A DNA stretch of 22,788 nucleotides, taken from contig MU400918.1 of assembly GCA_022578965.1 (NCBI GenBank), forward strand, positions 1-22,788, given 5' to 3'. The stretch comes from Xylaria sp. FL1777 (lineage: Eukaryota > Ascomycota > Sordariomycetes > Xylariales > Xylariaceae). The notes below the pieces were generated by a model. That model ran no database searches. It saw only the letters and a list, made by a program, of their open reading frames with translations, and was not told where the DNA came from. A program made the translations under genes and the position numbers. Below, one piece after another: positions 1-11,100 of this stretch. Within the stretch, counting starts at the first letter, position 1. Every line of letters begins with the position of its first letter.

Positions 1-67
1 AAATTACGTTTGTTTTATGTTATATTTATAGCAGGTTTTATGCTTATATTTTTGTTGCTATATGTTC

Positions 68-101
68 TTTTTTTTTTTTTTTTTTCTTTTTTTTTTTTTT
101 T
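68..101 (+). repeat. Poly-T tract
   Basis: A run of 18 T, one C, then 15 T. It is the longest homopolymer tract in the window. Poly(dA:dT) tracts disfavour nucleosomes, and on the reverse strand this could be the decayed poly-A tail of a retroposon. Neither role can be shown from the sequence. Confidence 0.9.
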
Positions 102-252
102 AGCTGCTATTAAACAATTAGTTTTAGCTATACATTTTACTACTGTTATTTTTATACTTATTTCGCATTTTTTCTGCCTTTTTTTTAATTATTATTTATA
201 TTATAATTATGCTATTTAAACTTGCAGTAATTAAAAGTAATATATATAAACG

Positions 253-276
253 TAATTATAGTTAAAGCTATAATTA
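253..276. repeat. Inverted repeat, 9-bp arms
   Basis: The arm TAATTATAG (253-261) is matched by its exact reverse complement at 268-276 across a 6-base loop. Such short AT-rich inverted repeats are expected by chance in this composition, and no function is implied. Confidence 0.6.
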
Positions 277-448
277 TAAATATAAACGCGGAAAATTATT
301 ATAACTTGCTTTATGCTTAAATTTATTTAAAAATAAATCTGATTTTATTATAGAATAAAACTTTAACGAACTTTTTTGCTAAAAGTTTAATAACTTTAAT
401 AATAAAAATAAAAACTTTAGTAGTTTGCTTTTTTTTTAAAATAGCTTT

Positions 449-557
449 AATTTTAATAAAGATTTAAACATTATTAAGCTTTTTATTAATTATAAAAAAA
501 AAATAAAAATAAAAATAAAAATAATTTTAATTTTATAAATTTTAATAAAGATTTAAA
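449..557 (+). repeat. 20-bp exact direct repeat, 89 bp apart
   Basis: A 20-base word beginning AATTTTAATAAAG occurs at 449-468 and again at 538-557. It includes a GATTT that is otherwise uncommon here. The bases just after the two copies differ (CATTA versus TGTTA). It may be the remnant of a tandem duplication with about 89-bp period. Confidence 0.7.
499..522 (+). repeat. (AAAAAT)x4 microsatellite
   Basis: Four perfect hexamers AAAAAT in tandem, preceded by a short A run. It lies between the two copies of the 20-bp direct repeat. Confidence 0.85.
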
Positions 558-852
558 TGTTAGCTTATATAATTTTAATATAAACAACGCAAAAAATAAG
601 CTTAATTTTAATGCAAATATTAAAATTTTTATATTAGCTAAACGTTAAGCTATTTTTGTTATAACTTTTATTTATAAACTTTATAAACAAACTACTAAAG
701 CTAAAAATAAAAAGTATAAAACTATTAAAAAAGCAATAGTTTTAAATGGTTTATTAATATATTAGCTTTATTTTAAGCGTTTTAAAAAAGCATTTTAACT
801 AAAAAATAGCTTACTTTTAAATATAATTTATAAATTTAAAAACTTAAAAATA

Positions 853-870
853 ATAGCTTATATAAGCTAT
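853..870. repeat. 18-bp perfect palindrome
   Basis: ATAGCTTATATAAGCTAT equals its own reverse complement. A second palindrome of 12 bp, TATAAGCTTATA, follows at 889-900. Both carry AGCT-type residual G/C and may simply reflect the biased composition. Confidence 0.7.
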
Positions 871-3829
871 ATAAACAGCTATATTTTATATAAGCTTATA
901 AGTTAATTTATATTTATTTTAGATTAATTTTATTAATAGGTTAATTATTTGCTATATTATATTTTAATATAATATATATTTAAAAGTTATTAAATTAGTT
1001 TGTTTATTTTTTTGTTTTTTAAAAAAATAACTATAAAAAAGTTATTATAAATAAAAATTGCATTATTGTTTAAAAAATTTTAGCTAATTATTATGTTAAT
1101 TTTATAGCTATATAGTTTTGCTTTTTAAAAGTATTTTTGCGTTTTTTATTAACTTATAAAGCTTAGTTTTAATTAATTAGCAAAATTAATAATATAAAAA
1201 TAAATTGTTTTATTTTTATTTTATATAAAGTTTAATTAATAATTAATAATATAAAAATATTATACTAAATATAAATATTTAATAGTAAAGCGTAAATCTT
1301 TAGTTTGTTAAACTATTAAGCTTTTTTATATAAGCATTATAAATAGCTTTATTTAAACTAATTTTATAAGGTTTTTTAATAGAATTAAAACTATTTTTAA
1401 TGTTAGTAATATGCTTATTTAATTGCATTTAAAATGCAAGTTTTAAACTATAAATATATAGCTTAAAAAGCTACTTTTATTTCTTTTAAAAAAAATATAT
1501 ATAAAGCTATATTAACTATTAATAATAAGTATAAATAAAAGTATTTAATAAGCTTTTTTTAATATAAAAATGTTTTAAAGTTTAATAATTAATATTTTAA
1601 AGCTTTTTTATAAAGATTTTATAACTTATTTGTAGCGTTTTTACGTATAGCTTATTAATAAAGCGCAAATATTTTAAAACTTAAAGCAATAAATATAATT
1701 TTTATTATATAATTAAAAACAAAAAAATAACTAATTAATATATATAATATAATTAAGCTTTAGTTTATAGCTAAATTAATAATAAATTAGTATTATTTTA
1801 TTAGCTTAATAGCTTTACTTTTTTTTTATAATTTAAGTGCTTTTTAAAGTTCTTAATTGCTTTAAAAGCTATAATATTAATAATAAATATTTATTAATTA
1901 TATTTAATTAGCTAGCTTTTTTATTTAATAAAATAATATTTTTCTTTATTATAAGTTATTTTATTTATTATATTTTTAACTTTTTATTTTTTTAACTTAT
2001 TTTTAAGGTTTAATATAAATAAACTATATTTATATTTAGCTTTTTAAAGCTTAAGCAATTAAATGAAAAAAACAAAATAAAAATAGCTATATTGTTTTAA
2101 AAAATTAATATAATATGTTTATAAACTAATTATAAAAAAAATTTAAAAAAGTTTAATAAATTTAAGCATTAACTTTTTATTTTTAAATTTAATATTTTTT
2201 ATTAATAGTATTATTAAGTTTTTAGTTTTAAAAGTTATAAGTTTATACTTATTATTATAATATTTTATATATTTATTAGTTATAATTTATTATTGCTTTA
2301 TTATTTTGTTTTTAATAGTTTATAACTTATTAAAACGTTTTTATATAGCTAAAATCTTTTTTAATATAAAGTTATTTTTAATAAACAAACAAAATTTTAA
2401 TATATAATTATATAAAGCTTTAAAAAATAATCGTTTAGTTATAAAATTAATAGCAAAATTTATAGCAAAAAAAGCTTAAAATAAAAATTAAAGCTAATTA
2501 ATTTGTTTATTATTTATAAAGCACTTTAAATAGCTTTTAATTATTTAGTTTATTTGTTTTGTTTATTTATTAGTTTTAAAATAAAATATTATTAAAAGCT
2601 TTTGTTTAACTTTTAAATAATAATATAAGTTAAACTAAAATTAGCTAATAAAAATAAAGCTTTTATTAAAAATAATGCTTTTTAAGCTATTATAAATATA
2701 TTTAATTTTATAATAAAATAAAATTACTAGCTTAATTAAAGTTATAGTAATATTAACTAAAAATAAATATATAAACTTAATAAATTTATTTATAATAATA
2801 AAAATAATATTAATTAGTTTTTTTTTATAAAAAGTTTTTAGTAAACTTATAATAAAGTTTATAAATAGCTTTTATATAAATTTATTAAATATTAATAAAG
2901 CATTAAGTTTATTATATTTTTAGTAATGTTTTATTTTAGTTTTAAAGTAAATTGTATAGCTTTATATATATTTTTTAATATTTAGTTTTATATTGCTTTA
3001 GTAAAACTTTTATTATAATAGTTTTAAAGTATAGCTTTAGCTAAAATGTTTAACTAAAAAATTATTATAATATAGCTTAATAAATTAAAAATATATAGCT
3101 TTTTTAAAAAAAATATAAATTTTGTTTTTATAATAAACTAAAGATTTTTTTATTAACTATTAAAAATTTATAAGTTTTTTTGCTTTTAATTGCTTTATAA
3201 TTATATAATATTTAAGGTTTTTTTTTTAAACTTTTTAAATAAAGTTTTTTAGCTTTTTAAAAGCTTTTAAATTTTTTAATTTTTTTAAGTTTATAGCTAT
3301 TTATATATATAAACATATAACTGCTTAAATAAAAAAAGCTTTTTTAATAAATATAGCTTTAAAATATAAAGTTTTAGTTTAAATATTAAAATATAAATTA
3401 AAAATTTTAACTTGTTATATTACTACAATTTTTTTTTAATATTAAAAAAATCTTAATATTATTAAGCAAAACAATTATATAATTAAAATAATATAAAAAA
3501 AAATTAGCTTTATTTTTTTTGTTTGCTTAATATTTAATAATAAAATTAAAAAAAGCTAATAATAAACATTAATAAGCTTGCTTTTTATTAAGCTTTAGCA
3601 TTTTTATAAACGCTTAAAAGTTAATATAATTAATTAATATTTTAACTAATAAATTATTTTTTTATAAATAATGCTATTAATGCTTAAAGCAATTTATTAT
3701 TATAAGCATTTTTTAGTTAAACATATTATACTATATTTTTTTTTTAAATAGCTTTTAAAAATAAAACATAATTAGTTTAAAAATGCTTTAATTATTTTGC
3801 TAAAATAAATTTTTTGCAAAAGCTACTTT

Positions 3830-3990
3830 AAAGAAATTAGTTTTTAGTAATATTTATTTCTTGGGGTTAAAATGTATAAAAAAAATAGCTTGCTTAAATG
3901 CATTTTAAAAGTTCTTAAAAGCTTTTTTTCTAAAACTATTTAAAGAAATTTAACTCTTTTTTATTTTTATTACGTTTTTTTTTAAATACT
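3830..3990. other. Less mutated islet with retained TC/GA/GGGG
   Basis: Words that are rare elsewhere cluster here: AAAGAAATT twice (3830 and 3942), TTCTTGGGGTT (3859-3869), GTTCTT and CTCTTTT. The only GGGG I noticed in the window is at 3863-3866. The segment 3865-3880 resembles 19264-19280. No open frame or known motif is seen. It is probably a younger or less attacked remnant of a repeat. Confidence 0.45.
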
Positions 3991-4284
3991 TAAATAAAAG
4001 CATAGTAATATAAAAATACCTATTTATAAAACAGCAATAAAAATTATAAAACTTTAAAAATTATTATAACGCTTAATAAGTATTTAATATAAGCTATTAT
4101 TAAATAATATTTATATATAAAAAGTTTATTTTGATTTTTTAGCTAAAAATAATATAATTTAAAAATTTGATTTTTTTTTAATAAAATTAGCACTTAAATA
4201 GCTTAATATATAGTTTTGCTTTTTATAGTTTTTTAATAATATTTTAAATATATTATTTTAGGTGCTTTAAATTAAAAACATAAA

Positions 4285-4305
4285 ATAGCAAGCTGTGCTT
4301 GCTAT
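4285..4305. repeat. Stem-loop, 8-bp arms
   Basis: ATAGCAAG (4285-4292) pairs perfectly with CTTGCTAT (4298-4305) across the loop CTGTG. The stem has three G:C pairs per arm, which is rich for this window. It sits just upstream of the tandem array at 4324-4435, so it may belong to the same decayed element end. There is no T-run directly after it to suggest a terminator. Confidence 0.65.
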
Positions 4306-4323
4306 AAGCCACAACTTATTTCT

Positions 4324-4435
4324 TTTAAGGGCTTGTGCAAATATATTTATAAGTTTAAGGCCTGCGTTTTATGTATTTTAGTTTAAGGCACCTTTGTTAA
4401 TTTTTAAGCTAAGGTTTACTTTATATACGTATGTA
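4324..4435 (+). repeat. Degenerate short tandem array in a GC-richer islet
   Basis: A TTTAAGG-containing unit recurs at 4324, 4354 and 4382, and a shorter CTAAGG form appears near 4409, with spacings of about 30, 28 and 26 bases. Units 1 and 2 of these share AGTTTAAGGC exactly (4352-4361 and 4380-4389). The first two cores, GGCTTGTG and GGCCTGCG, differ only by T/C. The stretch 4380-4430 matches, in reverse complement, 8027-8090. It may be the subterminal repeat of a decayed transposon, but the family is not recognised. Confidence 0.5.
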
Positions 4436-4439
4436 TACT

Positions 4440-7400
4440 ATTTATACTTATAGACTATTTGCTAATAAACCTTAAAAATAATAATTATAATATTGCTTAA
4501 AGCTTTTTATAATAATATTTATATTTAGTGCTAACTTTATAATTAAAATACTTTATTATGTTATAGTGTTTTAAGCTTAAACAGTTAAAAGTTAAGCTTT
4601 ATTTATTAATTTATTAACTAGTGTTATTTTTTTACTTTATTATAAAACTGCAGATTTTTAACAATTCTAGCTTTAGCTTAATTAATAGTTATTTTTTAAA
4701 AAAACTAATAGCTTTAAAACTTTTAAAATTTATTAAAAAGCTTAGCAAACTAAATAAACTAACTAGTAATGCAGTATTAAAACATTTATTTAATAATTAT
4801 ATTTAGTATTTTATATAATATATTTTGCTATAATTAAAACATAACTAATAATATATATTAAAATATAACTTTATATAAGCTATTATTAATGCTATTTTAA
4901 ATTATTATTAATTTAATAAATTATATAAGCTTAAGCTTAAAGCTAAACAAGTTAAATTAATTTAACATATAATATTTTATTATAATAATACTATATTAAT
5001 AGCTTTAACTAAGTATAAAAAAAGCATTATATTATAAACTATTTTAGTTATTATATAAAGCATAATAACTTTATAGTTATATTTATTAAAACAATTAAAA
5101 CATAATTAGTTTAATTTAATTGCTTAAATTTTTAATATTTATTTATTATTAATAATAAATAATATAACAAAGATTAATTAGTATTATATAAGTAGTTATA
5201 AAAATATGTTTTTATTGTTTAATAAAATAATGCTATATAAGCTAAGTTAGCTTTAAAACGCTTTATATATATTATTTTTAAGCTTAAATAAGCTACTTAA
5301 AAACATTTTATTAATTTGTTTTATAACTTTTTGTTTAACTAAAAAATTACATTTATAGCTATTAATAAGCTTTATATAGTTTATTAATAAAAAAATTTCT
5401 AAATTGCATACTTTAATATATATTATATAAAAACATTAATTTTATAAAATATATTATAGTTTAACTATATTATTATATTAAGCTTAAACGCTTAAAAATT
5501 TATATTGCTTAAAGCTAGATTTTAATAACAAAATACTTGTTTAAAAAAACTGCAATTTATTTATGCTTTAGTTAATTAGCTTAATATATTTTTTATTATT
5601 TATTTTATAAAAAAAAGTATTATTATAAAAAATTACTAATAATTAAGTTTTTTAATTAGCAAAATATAACATAATATAGCACACTTAATTCTTAAAACTA
5701 TTATTTTTATAAATAGCAAAAAAAAGCTTATTATTATGCGCTATTTCTTAATAATATAGCTTTAAAAATTAAAGTTTATTTTAACTAAAATAAAGCGCTT
5801 TATTTAAAAATATAATATAAATATACGTTTTAATAACTAATAGTAGTTATATAACAAGTTTATAAAGCTAGACTTTTTTGTTAAATTATGTTTATTATTA
5901 TAGTTTTTAAAATAAAAATAAATATTTATAACGTAACGTATATTGTTTAGTTTAGCTTTATTGCTTTTAAAAACCTTTTAAACTTATTACAAAAGTTTAA
6001 TTAAGCTATTTAAAATAGTATAATATAAAAAACAGCATTCTTTTTTGCTTTTTACTAGTATTTTAATTTATTAAAAACGCAAAAAGTTAAGCCTTTTAAA
6101 CTAAAGTATAAAAAAAAGCTACTAAAAAACAATTAAAATAATTTGCGTTTTATAATAAATATAAGTAATAATACGTTAAAAAGCTTAATGTTTAGCTATA
6201 TATAGTTTATATTATTAAATTATTAATTAATTATAACTAATAAGCTTAAAAATAAAAATAGTTTAATAATTAATTTTAAATTAAAATAATTTAAGCTAAT
6301 TAAGCTTGCTAAATAAACTAAAGCTAAACTAAAGTTTAAAAATAAGCTGTAAGTTATTTAGCTAAACATATATAAGTTTATAAATATAAAATGCTTTAAG
6401 AAATATGTTTTATAGTTTTTATAGCAGCTAAATAATAAAAATTTTAAAAAGCAGAAAAATATATAATAAAAAGTATGTTATAATTTATATTATTATAACT
6501 TTAGCTAACTATTAAAGTTACTACTAAAAATATGCTAGCAATTTACGTTTTAAAAAAGAACTATTTTTTAGTTTTTATAGCAAAAGCTTTAAAAATTTTG
6601 CGCAAAATATTTTGCAGACTTATATTAACACTTAAATTTTGCTATTAATAGTATAACAAAATATTTTATGCTAAAAAAAGTTTAATAGTATATTGCTGCT
6701 ATATTTAACAAAATAATTAATATAAATACTATGTTTTTTTTAGTTTATAATGCTATAAAAATATTTAAATAAAATAAATAAAAAAAATATAACTATGTTT
6801 TATATGCTAAACTTTTTATAATATACTAGTATGCTTTTAATAAGCATACTAAGCATTTTGCAAACAAAGCACAAATTAAAAATGTTATTAAAAATATACT
6901 TTGTTTAACCTTAAAATTAACACTAAAAATACAAACAAAGCAGCAGTTAAATATTTATTAAACGCTTAATATATAGTTAAACTAGTTAGCTTTATGCTTA
7001 ATAGTAGTTATAACTCTTGTTTTATTATTTTTAGTAGAACTAACTATAGTTATATTACTTTTAAATGCTTTTTTTATATATATAAATATATTGCTAGCTA
7101 TAGATTTATTAATATAATTTAAACTATTAAAGCATAATAAAAAATTGCTAGCAAATAGTAATCTTAAAAAGTTAAAAAAAAAGCAAAAGAAATAAAACAT
7201 ATATAATACTTTGTGCTAATTTATATTTAGCTATAGTTTTTTAGTTTTTTTTTTTTCTTTTTTTGCTTTTTTATAATTAAAAGTATATAGCTGTTATTTT
7301 TTATTACTTTTAATAAATAGTTTATTTTTATTAGCTAAACTTAGTATATTTTGCTATATTAAAACTTTAGTTAGTTAAACAACTTTAGTATTAAACTTAT

Positions 7401-7674
7401 TAATTTTAATATTAGCAAATTATTACTTTTTTTCTATTAATAAATCTAGCGTATTAAAAAAATTATATAATGTAGTATAGCTATTAATACGTTTTTTAGT
7501 ATTACTATTAATATATATTTTATAAGCATATTTAATAATATTTTAGTTAATAAAAAAAAAAGTATGCTGCTTATTTTAATATATTTAAAAAAACTATTTT
7601 ATACTGCTATAAATTAAAGCAATATAAAAGCTTATAATAGCTAATTAATTAAATATATATATTGTATTACTTAA
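4440..7674. other. Decayed DNA between the two islets, no gene
   Basis: A and T are roughly balanced, with frequent AGCT and AAGCTT. Two open stretches stand out slightly, 4621-4806 (+, starting GTG) and 6982-7200 (-). Both are Leu/Ile/Phe/Lys/Asn-rich with no catalytic or binding motif I can recognise, and neither is called as a gene. If the islets at about 4380 and 8060 are inverted ends of one element, this would be its ruined interior of about 3.3 kb. That is inference only. Confidence 0.4.
6827..6851. repeat. Inverted repeat, 10-bp arms
   Basis: TAGTATGCTT (6827-6836) is followed after TTAAT by its exact complement AAGCATACTA (6842-6851). It is one of the better short hairpins here because the arms are not simple A/T. 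No T-run follows, and no gene ends nearby. Confidence 0.65.
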
Positions 7675-7697
7675 GCTAACGGCTTATTAGCTATACT

Positions 7698-7730
7698 AGT
7701 TTTTATTTTTTATATATATAAGTAAAAACT
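7698..7730. repeat. Stem-loop, 11-bp arms with one mismatch
   Basis: AGTTTTTATTT (7698-7708) pairs with AAGTAAAAACT (7720-7730) with a single mismatch, around an 11-base loop. It is immediately followed by the next stem-loop at 7732-7761. Confidence 0.5.
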
Positions 7731-7731
7731 G

Positions 7732-7761
7732 TGCTTATAAGTTAAAAGCGAGCTATAAGCA
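7732..7761. repeat. Stem-loop, 8-bp arms
   Basis: TGCTTATA (7732-7739) pairs with TATAAGCA (7754-7761) across a 14-base loop that contains GCGAG. It lies one base after the preceding stem-loop. Confidence 0.5.
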
Positions 7762-7929
7762 GCTTACTTTTTTTTTAGTAGCTAAGTGAAAACATTTTAT
7801 ATTTACTTTTAAGTTATACTAGTTTTGCTATAATTTTATTAAGTGCTTTGCTTTTTACTTTTTTGCTTTTAGGTTGTTTGCTTATTTATATTATGCTATT
7901 AATTAAGTATATGCACTTTTATGTAGTTA

Positions 7930-7973
7930 CTTTATAGTTTCTTTTTTGCTGTATTTTTTCTGCTTTATAGTTT
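7930..7973 (+). repeat. 11-bp direct repeat, 33-bp period
   Basis: CTTTATAGTTT occurs at 7930-7940 and 7963-7973. The bases between are T-rich and keep TTCT and TTTCTG. Similarity fades after the 11 bases, so this is at most a worn tandem duplication. Confidence 0.6.
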
Positions 7974-8026
7974 GCTTGCTTTTGTTAGATATAAGGGATT
8001 ATATTTTAAGCTAGAACTACTTAATT

Positions 8027-8090
8027 AACGGATATTTAAAAGTAAACCTATGTTAAAAAAACAAAGGCCTTTATACAAAATTTGCGTAGC
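8027..8090 (-). repeat. Inverted copy of the 4380-4430 unit
   Basis: Read on the minus strand, this shows AAGGCCTTTGTT, then TTTTTAA, then AGGTTTACTTT. Islet 1 on the plus strand has AAGGCACCTTTGTT (4385-4398), TTTTTAA (4401-4407) and AGGTTTACTTT (4412-4422), in the same order and nearly the same spacing. The outer sides also share CTACGC/CTGCG. This is too ordered and too G/C-bearing to be comfortable chance. It could be a terminal inverted repeat or two opposed element copies. Confidence 0.55.
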
Positions 8091-8110
8091 TAGCTAGTTG
8101 CGTTTATATA

Positions 8111-11100
8111 ACAAAAATAATATGCAATTAATATAACTAATAAACTTAATATTATATGCTATTATTTATATTTAATAATTAAAAGTTTTATTATAACTTT
8201 TAATTATTATTAAACAAGCTACTAGCTTAATTAAGTAATTAATATGCAAAAACTAGCTAATTAAAACGTAAAAATCGCATTAAAACATCCGAATAATTTT
8301 TACTTATAAAATAAAAAACTTAAAAGCAAAACAGTTAGCTTAAACTTATAAAATTATATTATTTTAAACTTAAATATAAAAATACTATAATTAAAACAAC
8401 TTATAATGCTTAAAGTTAAAAATTATTTAAAAGCAGTAATAATACTAGTATTATTTATAAAGTTTTTATTAATAATAAACTATAAAACTATAAATTTAAA
8501 ACTTTTACGAAATATAATAAAAATAATTACTTTTGAACAAACTATATATAATACTAATTTAAATAATTATAATGCAAAAATACGCAAATATATTAATTAA
8601 GTTAAAACTACTAACTAATTAAAAAATTAAATCCTTAAAACAATATTTTAAAACTATAAAAATATAATGCTAAAACTTATAAATATATTTAACGTATAAT
8701 ATAATAAGCTTTATACTATTAAAGCATACTTAAAAAAAAGCTTTATGCATTAAGTAAAGCTAAATTATAAATTATTTATTAATAATAACGCAAAACAACT
8801 ACTAAAAAATTTAAAAATTTAAGCAATTAAATAAAAAAAAAAACTAGCTTTAATAGCAAAACATAAAGCTATAAATTTTACTGAATTATATAATATAACT
8901 ACTAATTTAAAAAAAGCATTAAAAAAAAGCTACTAAAAATAAATAATAATATTTTAACAAATTAATTAATAAAAAATCAAAAATAAAACTTTTAATTATA
9001 TTATAATTGTAGCAAACTTATAAAATAAAGCAAGCATTAAGTTATTAATTTAAAGCAAGCTACTTAAAAAAAAACTTTATAAAAAAAGCTTTTATATTTT
9101 TAAAGATACAAAAGAAATAAATAATATAATTAAAGTAAAAAAACTTTTTAGTTGCTAAAAATTAACAAAAAGAAATTAAAGCAGCTTTTATAACAAAAGA
9201 TTACAAAAATATAAAAAAAGCATAAAACTTAAGCGTTTTTAAATAAATATTAATAATAAAAACATAAACTATAAACTATATACTTAAAACTACTTACTAA
9301 ATAAATATTAATATACTTTTTTAAAAATAACAAGCGAAAACTTTATATTTAATAAAACAGTTTAAAAAATAGTTCTATAAATGCTAAAGTTTAACTTAAA
9401 ACTTTCTAAAAAGATTAAGCAAATTTAAAAAAAGAAAACAAAACAAAAAAAAGCTAAACTAAATATTAATTAACTATTAAAAAAACTAGCTTAAATTATA
9501 TTTATAACTAAAAATAAAACTAAAACAACATATAAACTTAAAAACTTTACTATTTTAAACTTTAATACTATAATATATATATTTAATAAAGTTAGCAGAT
9601 TTTTAAACCTTAAAAAAGCTAACTTAAATAATGCAATATATGCAAAAAATAAAGTTATTTTAATTAAAAGATTTAAAAAAGTAAACATATATGTTTAAAA
9701 ACTAAAAAAACTAAAAGTTTTCTAGTTATATAATATAGCATTTTGTTTTATAATAGCTATTAATTTAGTATTACTTTAAATTTTTAATTAGCTAAAATAC
9801 TAGTAAAATAACAAACTATTTATAAACCTTTTATAATAAAAAAATAAGTTAACTTTATATTGTTTATAAAACTAACTTAATTAATTTATTATAGAATATT
9901 TTTTATTATTACTTAAAAAATATGCTTTTTATATATAATAAAACAAACTTAATTTATATATAAAAAAGCTAATTTTACAAAAAGATTTATTTAAGTAGCA
10001 CTTTTAAATAAGCTATTTAAAACTTAAAGCAATATAATATTTAATAACTTTATTTTAAAAAGTAAAAATTTGCTAAGCTTTTAATAAAAGTAATAAAATA
10101 AAAACTACTTAATATAATATATATAAAGTATTAAAAATTAAACGTTAAATTAATAAACAACTATAAAAAAAGCTAATAGTAGCTAGTATATAACTAGCAA
10201 TTAACTTTTATAATTATAAAGATTTTTAAAAAAATAAAAACAAAAAATAATATATAATGTTTATTATTAATTAATTTTCTGGCTTTACTTTTAACTATTA
10301 TTTATATAACTAAACATATTTATTAATTAAAACTGCATTTATTTATTTAATTAAACATATATAAAATTACTATAAAACTAAAGTATTAACAATAAAATGC
10401 AACAATAAAATAATTATAAATATAAAAAGCACTTTTAAACTTGCTTAATATTTTTAAATAACTAAAGAAATTACTTTTAAAGTGTTTTTTTTTAATATTT
10501 AAGCATTTAATAAAAGTGCTAAAAGGTTAAAAAGTATAATAAAAAAAAAAGCAAAATTTATAAAAAATAAATCTAAGTTGCTAATTTATTTTTAAGTAAA
10601 AATTATTAAAGCTGCTATATATTTTTATAATTGCATTTTTAAATATATTTATAACTAGAAAACTTTATATAAGAAATTTTATACTTATTTTTAAATGCAA
10701 AACAATATAATTAAAAAAAACAAAGTATTTATTTTATTATATTTAAAAGTTTATAAATATAAAGCGTTTATTATAATATTAATAATATAGCTAAAAACTA
10801 ATAAAAAAAAAAAGCTTAATTTAAAAGCTTAAATAAAATATTTAGTTAAATATTAATTATTTATTATTTATTATATATAGTTACTAAAAGCTAATAAAGT
10901 TATTATAATTAAAAACGTTATATTTAATAAAAACATTGTTTTTTTAAAAAATATTAATTTTTTAAAAAACAACTTTTTAAAAACTATTAATAAAAAGTTT
11001 AAAGCTTTACTAGCTAAAATTATTTATTAATTTTATTTAAAGACTGCTTAGTAAACCTTTATTAATTTATATAAAGACTAAAAGGTATATATACTAATTA

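Larger units (their letters stand above)
1..4259. other. T-rich (+ strand) decayed DNA, no gene
   Basis: No coding region is visible. The + strand is clearly T-rich: the row at 2281 has 35 T, 18 A, 4 G and 3 C. The 5' end carries a long T run. The only other structure I see is short: inverted repeats at 253-276 and 853-870, a direct repeat at 449-557, an AAAAAT microsatellite, and a less mutated patch near 3830-3990. The open stretch at 10-219 encodes mostly Phe from the T run and is not credible as a gene. Confidence 0.6.
7675..8110. other. Least mutated, GC-richer islet
   Basis: This stretch keeps dinucleotides that are largely lost elsewhere: GCGAGC (7748-7753), GTGAAAA (7786-7792), TTTCTTTTTT, TTTCTG, AGATATAAGGGATT (7987-8000), TAGAACT, CGGATA (8029-8034) and AAAGGCCTTT (8063-8072). 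It also holds two stem-loops, an 11-bp direct repeat and the inverted partner of the 4380-4430 unit. Composition switches from T/G-rich on the left to A/C-rich on the right near 8000-8100. No reading frame of useful length is present. It is likely the best preserved part of an old element, or a later insertion. Confidence 0.5.

Noticed and set aside
10..219. Open stretch of 69 codons, plus strand
   Set aside because: Dominated by Phe/Leu/Ile codons from the poly-T tract, with no motif. It is an artefact of composition.
4621..4806. Open stretch of 61 codons, plus strand, starting GTG
   Set aside because: Leu/Lys/Ile/Asn-rich with no known motif, and a TAA two codons upstream. It might be a shred of an old transposase, but nothing shows it.
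6982..7200. Open stretch of 72 codons, minus strand
   Set aside because: Slightly more varied C-terminal residues, but the N-terminus is Phe-rich low complexity and no domain is recognisable.
8406..8600. Open stretch of 64 codons, plus strand
   Set aside because: Length is near what random AT-rich DNA with few TGA gives, with no motif and no ribosomal or promoter context.
9491..9688. Open stretch of 65 codons, minus strand
   Set aside because: Hydrophobic Leu/Ile/Phe run lying in an A-rich strand. This is the expected reading of A-rich DNA on its complement.
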